This document shows positions 9,601 to 17,569 of a stretch of DNA of 64,000 bases, piece by piece. Origin of the DNA: Chitinophaga nivalis. GTDB taxonomy: Bacteria > Bacteroidota > Bacteroidia > Chitinophagales > Chitinophagaceae. The stretch lies in the NCBI RefSeq assembly GCF_025989125.1, contig NZ_JAPDNR010000001.1:2276301-2340300 (forward strand), in the 5' to 3' direction. How positions within the stretch are numbered: the first letter of the stretch is position 1; every line of letters starts with the position of its first letter. Below the pieces are notes generated by a model. It worked only from the letters and a program-made list of their open reading frames with translations. It had not been told where the DNA came from and searched no databases. The translations under genes and the position numbers were made by a program.

Positions 9601-9800
9601 CCGGCGCCGGCGCCGAAGCCCGTAAAACCATGGGCTGGACGGTACTGGGTGGTATGTTTACCGCTACCTTCCTGGCCATCTTTATTGTACCGGTGTTGTA
9701 TGTGGTAATTACCCGTATCGCTTATGGTAAAGAGAAGCTGAAGAAAATGAAAGAAAGCTATCAGTCCGTGCCTGAACACGATATTCAGGGAAGACTGTAG
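6618..9800 (+). CDS. AcrB-like RND multidrug efflux pump
   Basis: 1060 residues, the usual size for the hydrophobe/amphiphile efflux RND family. An N-terminal membrane helix (IKRPVTAIVISIVLVLVGLLAMM) is followed by the first porter loop, a helix cluster with the proton-relay pair D409-D410 in GIVVDDAIVVVE, the second porter loop and the final helix cluster (LIGLSAKNAILIVEFA, RLRPIVMTSLAFLLGIMPLV). These are the signature segments of AcrB/MexB. It is driven by proton motive force and works with the two preceding genes. Drugs, detergents or metabolites are possible substrates. Confidence 0.95.
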   Translation: MIANTFIKRPVTAIVISIVLVLVGLLAMMNLPIGQYPEISPPTVQVTGTYTGADAQTVEQTVATPVEVQVNGTPGMTYISTNNTSSGQMSMTVNFEVGTDINIAALDVQNRVGIAQPTLPQEVQRLGLTVRKRNPSILMLVALYSPKGTHDITFLDNYTNVYVKDALLRAKGVGDIFTRADDFSMRIWLKPDKLAAMNVTAEDIRAALAEQNAQITAGSVGAPPQQTGQTFEYNIFTKGRLSTPEEFGNIIIKTRPNDGSVVYLKDVARIQLGKFNYAGNNFVDGKRAAYLLVYQAPGSNAIETAANVTEAMEQLKKQFPSDVDYVVPFESVSVVKVSIEEVLHTIVEALILVVIVVFLFLQSWRATIIPILAIPVSIIATFIFFIPLGFTINTLTLFGFVLAIGIVVDDAIVVVEAVQHNIDHEKMTPRDATAQAMKEISGPVIAIALILAAVFVPVGFIPGIVGRLYQQFAITIAISVLVSAFVALSLTPALCILLLKPMKLDKDSKGLNRFFYKFNRWFGHTTSRYSIGVKKSIRYFRLVLVILLCIFVGTMMLFRAKPTGFIPTEDEGRMIITFDLPESSSSERTVAVMSQMMKDLDSMPGINHYAALGGLNAVNFASKSNSATIFCSLKPWSERKADSLQIFGLVAAVQKKLSRYKEANVVVIPPPAIPGLGQTAGFSFILQQKGNGDIKAFEGVLQNFLMEVNKRPEIARAFSFFTARTPGYQLDIDREKAKKMGVKISDIATALQTYMGSAYINDFTIYGRNFRVVTQADSTYRGDIKNLSQFFVRNTAGNMVPLSALTSYKVIENAPVISHYNLFRSAEINGNPAPGYSSGDAINALKEVAAQVLPEGYGYEFSGLSREEILSGSKTVYIFALSIIFVFLFLAALYESWSVPFSVLLAVPIGAFGAITVLTFLPKLSNNVYAQIGLITLIGLSAKNAILIVEFAKERVDKGMDVVTAAVEAAKLRLRPIVMTSLAFLLGIMPLVLSSGAGAEARKTMGWTVLGGMFTATFLAIFIVPVLYVVITRIAYGKEKLKKMKESYQSVPEHDIQGRL

Positions 9801-9818
9801 GTAATAATCGTATAACGG

Positions 9819-9889
9819 ATTACGCATTATGGCGTAGATACCGGCGGAGGATATCCGCAGTTATCTATGTTGTAATGCGTAATTTTTTT
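9819..9889 (+). terminator. Long stem-loop terminator after RND operon
   Basis: ATTACGCATT at 9819-9828 pairs with AATGCGTAAT at 9874-9883, with an inner stem (GTAGATA / TATCTAT) and a small GCGGA / TCCGC hairpin at the tip. A run of seven T bases follows. It overlaps the very 3' end of the opposite-strand SdpI gene. Confidence 0.75.
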
Positions 9890-10256
9890 AGGGCTGATTT
9901 TCATCGAAGTGCTGATCGAGCTGCCACTCTGTATACCCTACCATATACATGGTGCCGGTAATGACGGCGCCCACGGTAAGGTAATAAAACCAGTCTGTCT
10001 GCCGCTCGAAGAACAGGGCTGCGGCGAGGCCCGTAACGATCAATACCCAGCCAATCCGGCGCGATATATCGGCGGCATACTGGTTGGCAGCCTGCCAGGT
10101 TTCCGGACTGCGGGTCGATAAAAAGCTCCGGTAACCGTACCACGATTTTATGCTTTTAGGCGGATAGCGGCGGATGAAGTAACCCATGAAACAAAACACG
10201 ATCCCGGCAAAGAGTGCCGCATTACAGAACGTAGAGTGCAGAAATCTGATCAGCAT
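9888..10256 (-). CDS. SdpI/YhfL-family membrane protein
   Basis: 122 residues with three likely membrane segments (about residues 12-28, 68-84 and 90-107). The sequence YGYRSFLSTRSPETWQAANQYAA matches the SdpI C-terminal family signature (YGYRT..S..N.E.W..AN). Bacillus SdpI is an immunity protein for the SdpC toxin, but most family members in other phyla are uncharacterised membrane proteins and no sdp genes are nearby here. It lies downstream of the AsmA-like gene but behind a strong terminator. Confidence 0.7.
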   Translation of the reverse strand: MLIRFLHSTFCNAALFAGIVFCFMGYFIRRYPPKSIKSWYGYRSFLSTRSPETWQAANQYAADISRRIGWVLIVTGLAAALFFERQTDWFYYLTVGAVITGTMYMVGYTEWQLDQHFDENQP

Positions 10257-10308
10257 CGGCGGGGGTGTTGGTTACTAATAAGATACGGAAAAAACAGGAA
10301 TAAAAGCA

Positions 10309-10340
10309 CAAAGGCTCCGGAAGATCTTCCGGAGCCTTTG
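10309..10340. terminator. Perfect 32-base palindromic terminator
   Basis: The 14-base arms 10309-10322 and 10327-10340 are exact reverse complements around GATC (the whole 32 bases read the same on both strands). A, and on the minus strand T, tracts lie on its lower-coordinate side, which fits termination of the minus-strand AsmA gene. Confidence 0.75.
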
Positions 10341-10380
10341 CGCTTTTATAGGTTTGCAGTGTGCCTGCGCAGCTACTGCA

Positions 10381-13089
10381 TTAATGTTTCGTGGTATCGG
10401 TATTGTTCTTTTTCCGGAACAAGCCGTTGAGGGTATTTTTTACCGATTCTCCGGCCTGTTTGCCAATATTTTCCAATGGTTTACCACCGGTATTGGCGGA
10501 ATCTTTTTTGCCGGTGAGCTGATTTTTTAACTCATTTTTCAGGTTGTTTACCGCATTGTTTTTGATCTGGTTGATACTATCGCGCACTGTGTTTTTGATA
10601 GTATCGATTTTATTTTTCACCAGTTCGGTAGCCTGTGCTTTCAGGTTGTTGGCACTTTCCCGCAGATCCGTTTTTAAGGCTGGTTTAGTGATGTTTCCGG
10701 CCATTAATACCTGCAGGTGGATGCTATCCCCCACTTTCACCGGAATGCCTTTATTCTGCGCCTGAGATACCAGGTTATTCACCAGGTTGTTGCCGGCAGC
10801 ACCCATCATACTGCGGGGCAGTGCCAGTTGCAGGGTATAGTCGAGCGACTGGTCGAAACCGTGCGAACCGGCGATGTCCATGCGTACGCCATTTACCACT
10901 ACTTTGAACGGATTTACTTTCACGCGGCCGTTTTCAAAGGCAAAATAGTTTTTGATATCCCGTAAAGACAGGTCTTTCAGCTGGGCAATATTCAGGGTGC
11001 TGGCCAGTTGATCTACCGGAGCAAACTGTTTCAGGAAGCCTTGTACCAGCAGGAGGTTACCTTCACCGGTGAGGGTTTTCAGCTCTGGCATCATGTCTCT
11101 GCCCAGTTTACCATGTACGGCAAACTGAGAGTTGATTTTACCGGAAAGGAATTTACCGATCGGCATCAGCAGCTGTACCGTGTTGAAGGTATTGAAGGTT
11201 TGCTGTACATCCAGGTTCTGCACATTGTAAGCCATGTTGATATCCGGATTGATTTTGCTGGCTTTGGTGCTGTAGCTACCATTGATTTCCAGGGTACCTT
11301 GCAGGCCGTTGGCTTTCAGCTGTTGCATGGTCACAGTTTCATCTTTCACCAGCAGGTTACCGGACAGGTTGCTGAGGTCGGCCTTGTCGTAATGTATTTT
11401 ATCTACATTGGCGAGGAGTGCTACGTTCAGGTTAGCAGGTACGGCAAATGGCATGGCGGCAGCGGAATCCTTTTTAGCGGCAGCGCTGTTGGCAGCTGTA
11501 CCGGAAGCCGGCGTTGCAGCAGTACCCATCCACTTATTCAGGTTGATTTCATCTGCCCGGAAGTTCAGTTTACCATCCAGCGGCGCATTCTTTAACGTAT
11601 AGGCGAGCAGGTTATTCACTTCTCCATTGGCGCTGAAGTTGGTACCCAGGTAATGTCCGTTCAGGTCTTTTACCGTCACATTTTTAGGATTGAACTGGAG
11701 GGACAGGTTATTGATTTTAACCCCATCCGGATAATCCTTGCTTTTATAGAGCATGTTGCTGAGCTGCAGGGTGCCCGCAGCATAGAAACGATCGTATTGT
11801 TGTTTTTCGATGGCACTCATGTTGCCTTTCGCAGTAATGTCGGCATCCAGCAGGCCGGTGAGGGCGGTGCCATTTTCCAGTTTAACAAACTGCGTAATTT
11901 TTGACAGGTCCAGTTTTCCTTTGGCGGCAGCATCTACATAGAGGTCAGACACCGGTGTTTTTACCAGGGCACGGAGGTCCAGCGGGGTGTTGTCCATCTC
12001 GAGGTGACCGGAAGACATATCCACAATGGTATGATCCGGTATACCATCCGGGTTGCTCACTTTCATGGCAATCTGGATATTTTTCACAGGTTTGGGCAGG
12101 TCCGGATATTGGAAGAAGCCATCTTTTACCTGGAGGTCGAGGCCAAAAGCTGGCAGCTGCTTCGGTGAATAGTTACCTTTTACGAAGCCACTGAAAGCAG
12201 CTGTACCGCTGGTTTTGATCTTGTCAAAATCCGTTTTGTATACGGCCGGTACCAGGGATAAGATGTCTTTGAAGTTGGTAGAAGGCGCTTTCAGGCTCAG
12301 GTCCATACCATAGGTAGAATCGTTGACCAGTTTAAAGAACCCTTGCAGGGCCAGCTCCAGGTTGTTGATAGCGGCTTTGCTGTCTTTCAGGGTATAGGTG
12401 CTGGTGGTGTTATCGATCTGTATGGCAGCATCCAGTTTGGTTTTTACCTTAGACAGGTAAGGAATCAGTCCATAGCGGAAGGTAATACCATCTGCGGTGG
12501 TATTGGTTTCCAGGGTGAACTGGTCCTGGGTGAAGTCGCCCTTTCCTTTATGGGTGAGGCCTTCCACGATCAGCTGCATATTGCCTTGCTGGTCGTCGTA
12601 GCTGATATAGGCATCTTCTATTTTATATTGCTGGAGGCTGAGGGCAAAACGGGTTTTGCTGGTATCTGCCGGGTTGGCCTGGGTGGTATCGGGTTTCGTG
12701 ATATTCCAGTTGGCCGCGCCATTTTTGTGTACAATAGCGTGTATACGTGGTTGTGAGAGGGCAATGTTGTAGATGTCCATTTTGTCTCCTTTGATCACGC
12801 TCATCAGGTTGAGGGCCACATCTATTTGTTTGACTGCCAGCAGGGTATCGGCGGCAAATTCGCCGGTGCCGGTTACACGCAGATCTTCCAGGCCTACTGC
12901 CAGCCGGGGGAAGCGGCGAAGCAGGCTGATATCCACGTCTTTAAAATCTACCTGGGCGGTCAGGCGCTTGTTCAGCTCCGTTTTAACCCTGGCAATGATT
13001 TTATCTTTAAAGAAATATGGAATGGCAATAGCAGCTAATAGTAAGACCACTAGCGTGATGGCCACAATTTTGAGGAGCTTTTTGAGCAT
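10381..13089 (-). CDS. AsmA-family protein
   Basis: 902 residues from the ATG at 13089. A longer frame (to 13251) would overlap the divergent trmH start and lacks sense. One N-terminal membrane helix (MLKKLLKIVAITLVVLLLAAIAIPYFF) is followed by the AsmA opening pattern (KVDISLLRRFPRLAVGLEDLRVTG, LLAVKQIDVALNLMSVIKGDKMDI). The middle is long and beta-rich. The C-terminus (LAGNITKPALKTDL) is also typical of AsmA-like proteins, followed by a low-complexity K/N-rich tail. Related bridge-like proteins span the periplasm and move lipids between membranes; that role here is by family analogy only. Confidence 0.85.
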   Translation of the reverse strand: MLKKLLKIVAITLVVLLLAAIAIPYFFKDKIIARVKTELNKRLTAQVDFKDVDISLLRRFPRLAVGLEDLRVTGTGEFAADTLLAVKQIDVALNLMSVIKGDKMDIYNIALSQPRIHAIVHKNGAANWNITKPDTTQANPADTSKTRFALSLQQYKIEDAYISYDDQQGNMQLIVEGLTHKGKGDFTQDQFTLETNTTADGITFRYGLIPYLSKVKTKLDAAIQIDNTTSTYTLKDSKAAINNLELALQGFFKLVNDSTYGMDLSLKAPSTNFKDILSLVPAVYKTDFDKIKTSGTAAFSGFVKGNYSPKQLPAFGLDLQVKDGFFQYPDLPKPVKNIQIAMKVSNPDGIPDHTIVDMSSGHLEMDNTPLDLRALVKTPVSDLYVDAAAKGKLDLSKITQFVKLENGTALTGLLDADITAKGNMSAIEKQQYDRFYAAGTLQLSNMLYKSKDYPDGVKINNLSLQFNPKNVTVKDLNGHYLGTNFSANGEVNNLLAYTLKNAPLDGKLNFRADEINLNKWMGTAATPASGTAANSAAAKKDSAAAMPFAVPANLNVALLANVDKIHYDKADLSNLSGNLLVKDETVTMQQLKANGLQGTLEINGSYSTKASKINPDINMAYNVQNLDVQQTFNTFNTVQLLMPIGKFLSGKINSQFAVHGKLGRDMMPELKTLTGEGNLLLVQGFLKQFAPVDQLASTLNIAQLKDLSLRDIKNYFAFENGRVKVNPFKVVVNGVRMDIAGSHGFDQSLDYTLQLALPRSMMGAAGNNLVNNLVSQAQNKGIPVKVGDSIHLQVLMAGNITKPALKTDLRESANNLKAQATELVKNKIDTIKNTVRDSINQIKNNAVNNLKNELKNQLTGKKDSANTGGKPLENIGKQAGESVKNTLNGLFRKKNNTDTTKH

Positions 13090-13244
13090 AGGTTGTTCTT
13101 GTTTGTTTTGTGGGTGTGAAGGTAATATAATTTCGTGCAAAGGTGCAATGGGGTGGCAGTCTCCTGTCATTATACCGCCGTTGCCGGTGACAGTGCACAA
13201 AATATCCCTTATTTTTGCGGGAATCAGAATAATATATTTTTGAT

Positions 13245-13835
13245 ATGACACCAGAAAGAAGAGAACGATTACTGTCTGTATTACATAAGCGGCAGGGCGA
13301 TTTAACGGTTGTACTGGAGAATGTGATGGACCCGCATAATATTTCTGCAGTGATGCGTACCTGTGATGCGGTGGGTATCCAGGAAATCTATGTATTGAAT
13401 ACCATCATTCCCCGGCACAGCAAGTGGGGTGCTAAAAGTAGTAGCAGCGCCGCCAAGTGGCTCACCATACATCAGTTTACCGATCTGGCGACATGCGTTG
13501 ACGCATTGCGTAGCAAATATGATAAAATCCTCACCACGCATCTGGCTACAGATGCCGTGAGTTTATACGATATTGACTTTACCGGTTCTATTGCCCTGGT
13601 ATTTGGGAATGAACATGGTGGTGTAAGTGAGGAGTTACGCGACCGGGCGGACGGTAACTTTATTATTCCACAGGTAGGCATTATTAAGTCACTGAATATT
13701 TCTGTTGCCTGTGCCGTGAGCATCTACGAAGCGATGCGTCAGAAGACTGTGGCCGGGCATTATGCGCAACCGGCATTACCACCATCACAGATGAACAGCC
13801 TCCTGGATGAATGGGGCTTACAAGATGAAGAATAA
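13245..13835 (+). CDS. trmH: tRNA (guanosine-18-2'-O)-methyltransferase TrmH
   Basis: 196-residue SPOUT methyltransferase. The N-terminal pattern RRERLLSVLHKRQGDLTVVLENV and the motif DPHNISAVMRTCDAVGIQEIYV match E. coli TrmH closely. SPOUT motif 2 (ALVFGNEHGGVSEEL) and motif 3 (IIKSLNISVACAVSIYEAM) form the knotted SAM-binding site, and the conserved N and R of motif 1 are present. It methylates the 2'-OH of G18 in the D-loop of tRNA. It is divergent from the AsmA gene. Confidence 0.92.
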   Translation: MTPERRERLLSVLHKRQGDLTVVLENVMDPHNISAVMRTCDAVGIQEIYVLNTIIPRHSKWGAKSSSSAAKWLTIHQFTDLATCVDALRSKYDKILTTHLATDAVSLYDIDFTGSIALVFGNEHGGVSEELRDRADGNFIIPQVGIIKSLNISVACAVSIYEAMRQKTVAGHYAQPALPPSQMNSLLDEWGLQDEE

Positions 13836-13850
13836 GTCTGGTAAAGGATC

Positions 13851-13898
13851 TCCCGGTGAATGAAAAAGTTTTCGACACCTGCACTGCATTCACCGGGA
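13851..13898 (+). terminator. Stem-loop after trmH
   Basis: A 12-bp perfect stem (13851-13862 with 13887-13898) with a 24-base loop sits 15 bases after the trmH stop. No long T-run follows, so termination strength is uncertain. Confidence 0.4.
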
Positions 13899-13957
13899 TG
13901 ATAGGACTGCTTGCTAATTTATCTTCCAAAAAATTTATATTAAATTTGTGAAGTTTG

Positions 13958-13987
13958 TTTGACCTTATTGTTTTATAGCTACCTTTG
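13958..13987 (+). promoter_or_regulatory. Promoter for the RHS toxin operon
   Basis: TTTG at 13958-13961 and TACCTTTG at 13980-13987 have an 18-base spacer and fit the Bacteroidota primary promoter pattern. The first CDS starts at 14107, leaving a 5' leader of about 110 bases. Confidence 0.5.
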
Positions 13988-14106
13988 TTGCACTTTGAAA
14001 ACAAATCCTAACGCCATGAAATTAATACAAGCCTAAACATACAGCCATTGGCTGTCGCATACTAGTCCCGATATCAATGTGAATATTTAATGTTCCCGAG
14101 TACACT

Positions 14107-16422
14107 GTGAGATACTGTCTGTTACAATTGTTTGTATACCTGTTGCTCGCATTCACTGGATTTTCCCAGCAGGTCGTGCTTTCTCCCGCCGCGGTAACCG
14201 ATACCGGTTATTATTATGTGCATAAGGGATGTAAAGCTTTAGCCCCGGTGCCCGTGGCTTTATATGGAAGAAAAGAAGTGGTTGCTAAAATCCAGCCACA
14301 CAAGCGCTTTGTGCCTGCTCCGGTACGCGAACCATGGATCACCGTGCATGGCAATGTTATGTATGATCTGTATTATCAGTCGCGTGTTGATACGCCTTAT
14401 GCAGAGAAAGATATTCATCAGCATACCGTACAAACCACATTAGATATAACGATTAAAAACCAGTATCCTTTTCATATTGCTTTCAGTACACAGATGGGCA
14501 ACTCTTCGCTGTTCCGGAATATCACCGGCGCAAACATGCAGTTCTTCAGCAAAGACATTAAAAATATGTTGCTGGCCCGCGCACGCGGATGGGAAGCCGG
14601 TAAGCTGAAACAACTGCAGGAGCTGGATAAGCTGCGAGGTAAACTGGATAGCCTGATGGATAGATTATCCGGTCTGCGCGGATGGCTGTCATCTCCCGTA
14701 CAGATACAACGCCTGATAGAAGAAGAAGAGCGCCGGTTGTATGGCCGCAAAGATACCTTGCTGAATGCCCTGAAAGACGCTGTTACCCGTCCCGCTCAGC
14801 AATACGCCAACCTGGATGTGGAAGGGATTATCAAAAAACACCGCTTGTACGACAGCCTGCAGCAACGCCTGGCCACTAAGCAGGTACCCGTGGTGAAAGA
14901 ACTGCCCTTTGCCACGCTCTATGAACGCCGCAAAAAAGAAGCAGATTCCCTCGCCCGGGAAGCACAGAAAATGGAGTCGAAGTACTGGGCCTTGCAGGAT
15001 AAATACGGCCAGCGTAAAACCAATTTGCTGGAAGTATTATCGCATAGCCGCAACAATAAGGAACTCACGGATCGCTTAGGGGATATGGGTTTGCCGGATA
15101 GCATCCTGCCCAAAGGGTATCGTACTTTACTGGCGGTGCGCTCATTTGGCATTGGCCGTACGCTGGTGAACTATTCAGAACTCACAGCCAAAGATATCAG
15201 CATCACCGGCGTACAGGTAGAATATAATCCCTCTTATTATGTTGCCTTCGCCACCGGGGCGGTGGATTATCGTTTCCGGAATTTTATTCTCAACGAAAAC
15301 AGGCCTAAACAATACCTGAACCTGGTACGGGTAGGCGCCGGTATGAAAGAAGGTAACAACGTCATACTGACCTATTACACCGGCCGGAAGCAGGTGTATA
15401 ATGTGAATACATCCGCTGTACCGGAAGCCGCTGCCAACAACGATAACAACATCATGGGCGTATCGCTGGAAGGACAGTGGAGACTGGGGCGCCATACCTA
15501 TTTTATTGCGGAAGCGGCCAAATCATCCTTGCCTTATTATGCGCGGAAAGCCAGCGGAGAAAAGGTGTTGAGCAGCGTATTTAATTTCGGCAGCCGCTCC
15601 AACGAAGCCTATTCCGTGAAGTTAAATACCATGGTAACGCGTACGGCTACACGTATCAGTGGTATGTTTAAGCTGATGGGCCGCGACTTTCAATCCTTCA
15701 GCCTATACACCACCGGATCGGATCAGACGGCGTGGCATATCCGGGTAGACCAGCCGTTTTTCCGGAAGCAGCTGCTGCTCACCGGCGCCGTGCGGAAAAA
15801 TGACTATGTCACCCACCTGGAGCCAGCCAGCTTCCGCAGTAATACCATCTTTAAAAGTATACAGGCGACTATGCGCATTCGCCGCTGGCCGGTATTGACG
15901 GTAGGGTATCAGCCTACCGCGCAGCTGATGAAGTTAAGTGAAGACCGCTATATGGAAAGCCTTTTTTATACGCTCACCGGTACGGCCAGCCATTTCTATA
16001 AATACCGGCAGACGACCATGAATACGGTGTTGTCGTACTCGCAGTTTTATAACCGTAAAACAGACAGCAACTTCGTCTACTTCAACAGCCGTAACCTGAT
16101 TGCGAACCATACCGTGTTCCTTTCCCGGTTTACCCTGAATGGGATGCTTTCTGCCGCTGTGAATGAAGAATATGCCTTGTATGGTGTTTCCGGTGATGTG
16201 ACCTGCCGCCTGAAAAAATGGCTGGAAGTAGGCGGTGGACTCAAGTATAATCAACAAACCGTGTATAACATCCGGCAGCTGGGATATGTGGCCAATGCCC
16301 GCGTACAGGTGCCTTACTTTGGAGAAGTGGCCTTGATGGCAGATAAAGGATTTGTGCCCGGAGCCGAAAAAAAACTAGTACCTAATAATACAGGAAGATT
16401 AACCTATACCAGGATATTTTAA
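14107..16422 (+). CDS. Outer-membrane barrel protein with periplasmic coiled coils, first gene of RHS operon
   Basis: 771 residues from a GTG start; the only nearby in-frame ATG (14077) is followed at once by a stop, and the GTG start gives a good signal peptide (LLQLFVYLLLAFTGFSQQ). After an N-terminal beta region come two charged helical stretches, about residues 155-225 and 272-323, with heptad-like K/L/E patterns (LQELDKLRGKLDSLMDRL). The C-terminal half (about 335-771) is a run of amphipathic strands ending TGRLTYTRIF, as in outer-membrane barrels. I do not recognise a named family. Only 3 bases separate it from the next gene. As the only predicted barrel in the operon it is the best candidate for passing the RHS product through the outer membrane; this is inference. 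Confidence 0.65.
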   Translation: MRYCLLQLFVYLLLAFTGFSQQVVLSPAAVTDTGYYYVHKGCKALAPVPVALYGRKEVVAKIQPHKRFVPAPVREPWITVHGNVMYDLYYQSRVDTPYAEKDIHQHTVQTTLDITIKNQYPFHIAFSTQMGNSSLFRNITGANMQFFSKDIKNMLLARARGWEAGKLKQLQELDKLRGKLDSLMDRLSGLRGWLSSPVQIQRLIEEEERRLYGRKDTLLNALKDAVTRPAQQYANLDVEGIIKKHRLYDSLQQRLATKQVPVVKELPFATLYERRKKEADSLAREAQKMESKYWALQDKYGQRKTNLLEVLSHSRNNKELTDRLGDMGLPDSILPKGYRTLLAVRSFGIGRTLVNYSELTAKDISITGVQVEYNPSYYVAFATGAVDYRFRNFILNENRPKQYLNLVRVGAGMKEGNNVILTYYTGRKQVYNVNTSAVPEAAANNDNNIMGVSLEGQWRLGRHTYFIAEAAKSSLPYYARKASGEKVLSSVFNFGSRSNEAYSVKLNTMVTRTATRISGMFKLMGRDFQSFSLYTTGSDQTAWHIRVDQPFFRKQLLLTGAVRKNDYVTHLEPASFRSNTIFKSIQATMRIRRWPVLTVGYQPTAQLMKLSEDRYMESLFYTLTGTASHFYKYRQTTMNTVLSYSQFYNRKTDSNFVYFNSRNLIANHTVFLSRFTLNGMLSAAVNEEYALYGVSGDVTCRLKKWLEVGGGLKYNQQTVYNIRQLGYVANARVQVPYFGEVALMADKGFVPGAEKKLVPNNTGRLTYTRIF

Positions 16423-16425
16423 GAT

Positions 16426-17535
16426 ATGAAAAAGATAACAACCCTGTTCATGACCTTGCTGGCCTGCGTGCTGTATCCGGTGATAGCCGGTGCCCAGGTG
16501 AGTATGGCCGTACAACTGCCACCCGCCGGCGTTTTACAGAAAGCGCAGTTATGGAATATCATGTTGGTCAATGCGGCCACCCGTAACCTCGACGTACGCA
16601 TTATGCTGCGTTTAACCGACGCCGTTAGTTCGGAAGCAATACTGACTGCTGTCTCAGGAAGTGTTACCCTGAGCACCGGCGGCCGGCAGCTGCAAGCTAA
16701 AGACGTCGCCCCGGTACAATACGAATACCTGTCGCCTGCCGCCGACCGGCGGGAAAATGGTTTATTGTCGCCCGGCAGTTATATCGCCTGCTACAGCGTC
16801 GTCATCGATGGAGATAAAACAGACCTGCCAGTCGCCGAAGATTGTATTCCTTTTACCGTAGAACCTGTGAGTCCGCCGTTATTAAACATGCCTTCGGATT
16901 CTGCAGTGCTGGAAACCCGGCTACCGCAGTTTACCTGGATACCACCAGCGCCCATCACGCAGTTTGCAGACCTCAACTATGAACTGATCGTAGCGGAAGT
17001 AAGAGAAAACCAGTCTGCCACGGAAGCCATTCAGCAGAATATACCGGTATACCGTGCCACCGGCTTGCGTAATATTTTCCTGGCCTATCCTTCTGGTGGT
17101 TACGCCCTGGATTCTTCCAAAACCTACGCCTGGATGGTGAATGCCAACAACGGCCGCCAGTTTGCCGCACAAACGGAAGTATGGACGTTTACCCTGAAAA
17201 AAAATATTTCCAATACACCGGATGGAAGTCCTTATATCCAGTTGAAACAGGAAGCCGATGGTGTTTTCAGCAACTGCGGTAACATCCTGAAATGTGCCTA
17301 CAACAATGAAGCCGGGGAAGAAACGGTTAAATACGAAGTGATCAACCTGAGTAGCGGTAACGCCCGTATGTTTACCGGCTCCTTTACCCTGCAGCCTGGC
17401 AGCAACCTGCTGGAAGTGCCGCTGGATCACCATCGTGGCCTGAAATCCGATGTGAACTACTGCATCCTGTTACACAATGGAAGAGGAGAAACCTGGCGCC
17501 TGAACTTCCGGTACCATCCGGCTGAACAACAATAA
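16426..17535 (+). CDS. Exported Fn3-like protein, RHS operon
   Basis: 369 residues with signal peptide ending VIAGAQ. The middle (about residues 165-260) has the layout of a fibronectin type III-like domain: LPQFTWIPPAP, DLNYELIVAEV, KTYAWMVNANNGRQFAAQTEVWTF. N- and C-terminal parts are beta-rich with conserved NxSSGN and LLHNGRGETWRLNF stretches. Function unknown. It is translationally close to both neighbours and likely a periplasmic or surface adaptor of the RHS system. Confidence 0.6.
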   Translation: MKKITTLFMTLLACVLYPVIAGAQVSMAVQLPPAGVLQKAQLWNIMLVNAATRNLDVRIMLRLTDAVSSEAILTAVSGSVTLSTGGRQLQAKDVAPVQYEYLSPAADRRENGLLSPGSYIACYSVVIDGDKTDLPVAEDCIPFTVEPVSPPLLNMPSDSAVLETRLPQFTWIPPAPITQFADLNYELIVAEVRENQSATEAIQQNIPVYRATGLRNIFLAYPSGGYALDSSKTYAWMVNANNGRQFAAQTEVWTFTLKKNISNTPDGSPYIQLKQEADGVFSNCGNILKCAYNNEAGEETVKYEVINLSSGNARMFTGSFTLQPGSNLLEVPLDHHRGLKSDVNYCILLHNGRGETWRLNFRYHPAEQQ

Positions 17536-17569
17536 TATATATCCTATAGCTCATTTATAATTTACTTAC

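Noticed and set aside
9888..10256. SdpI-like protein as immunity against a cannibalism toxin
   Set aside because: No sdpC-like toxin or sdp operon nearby; most family members are not immunity proteins.
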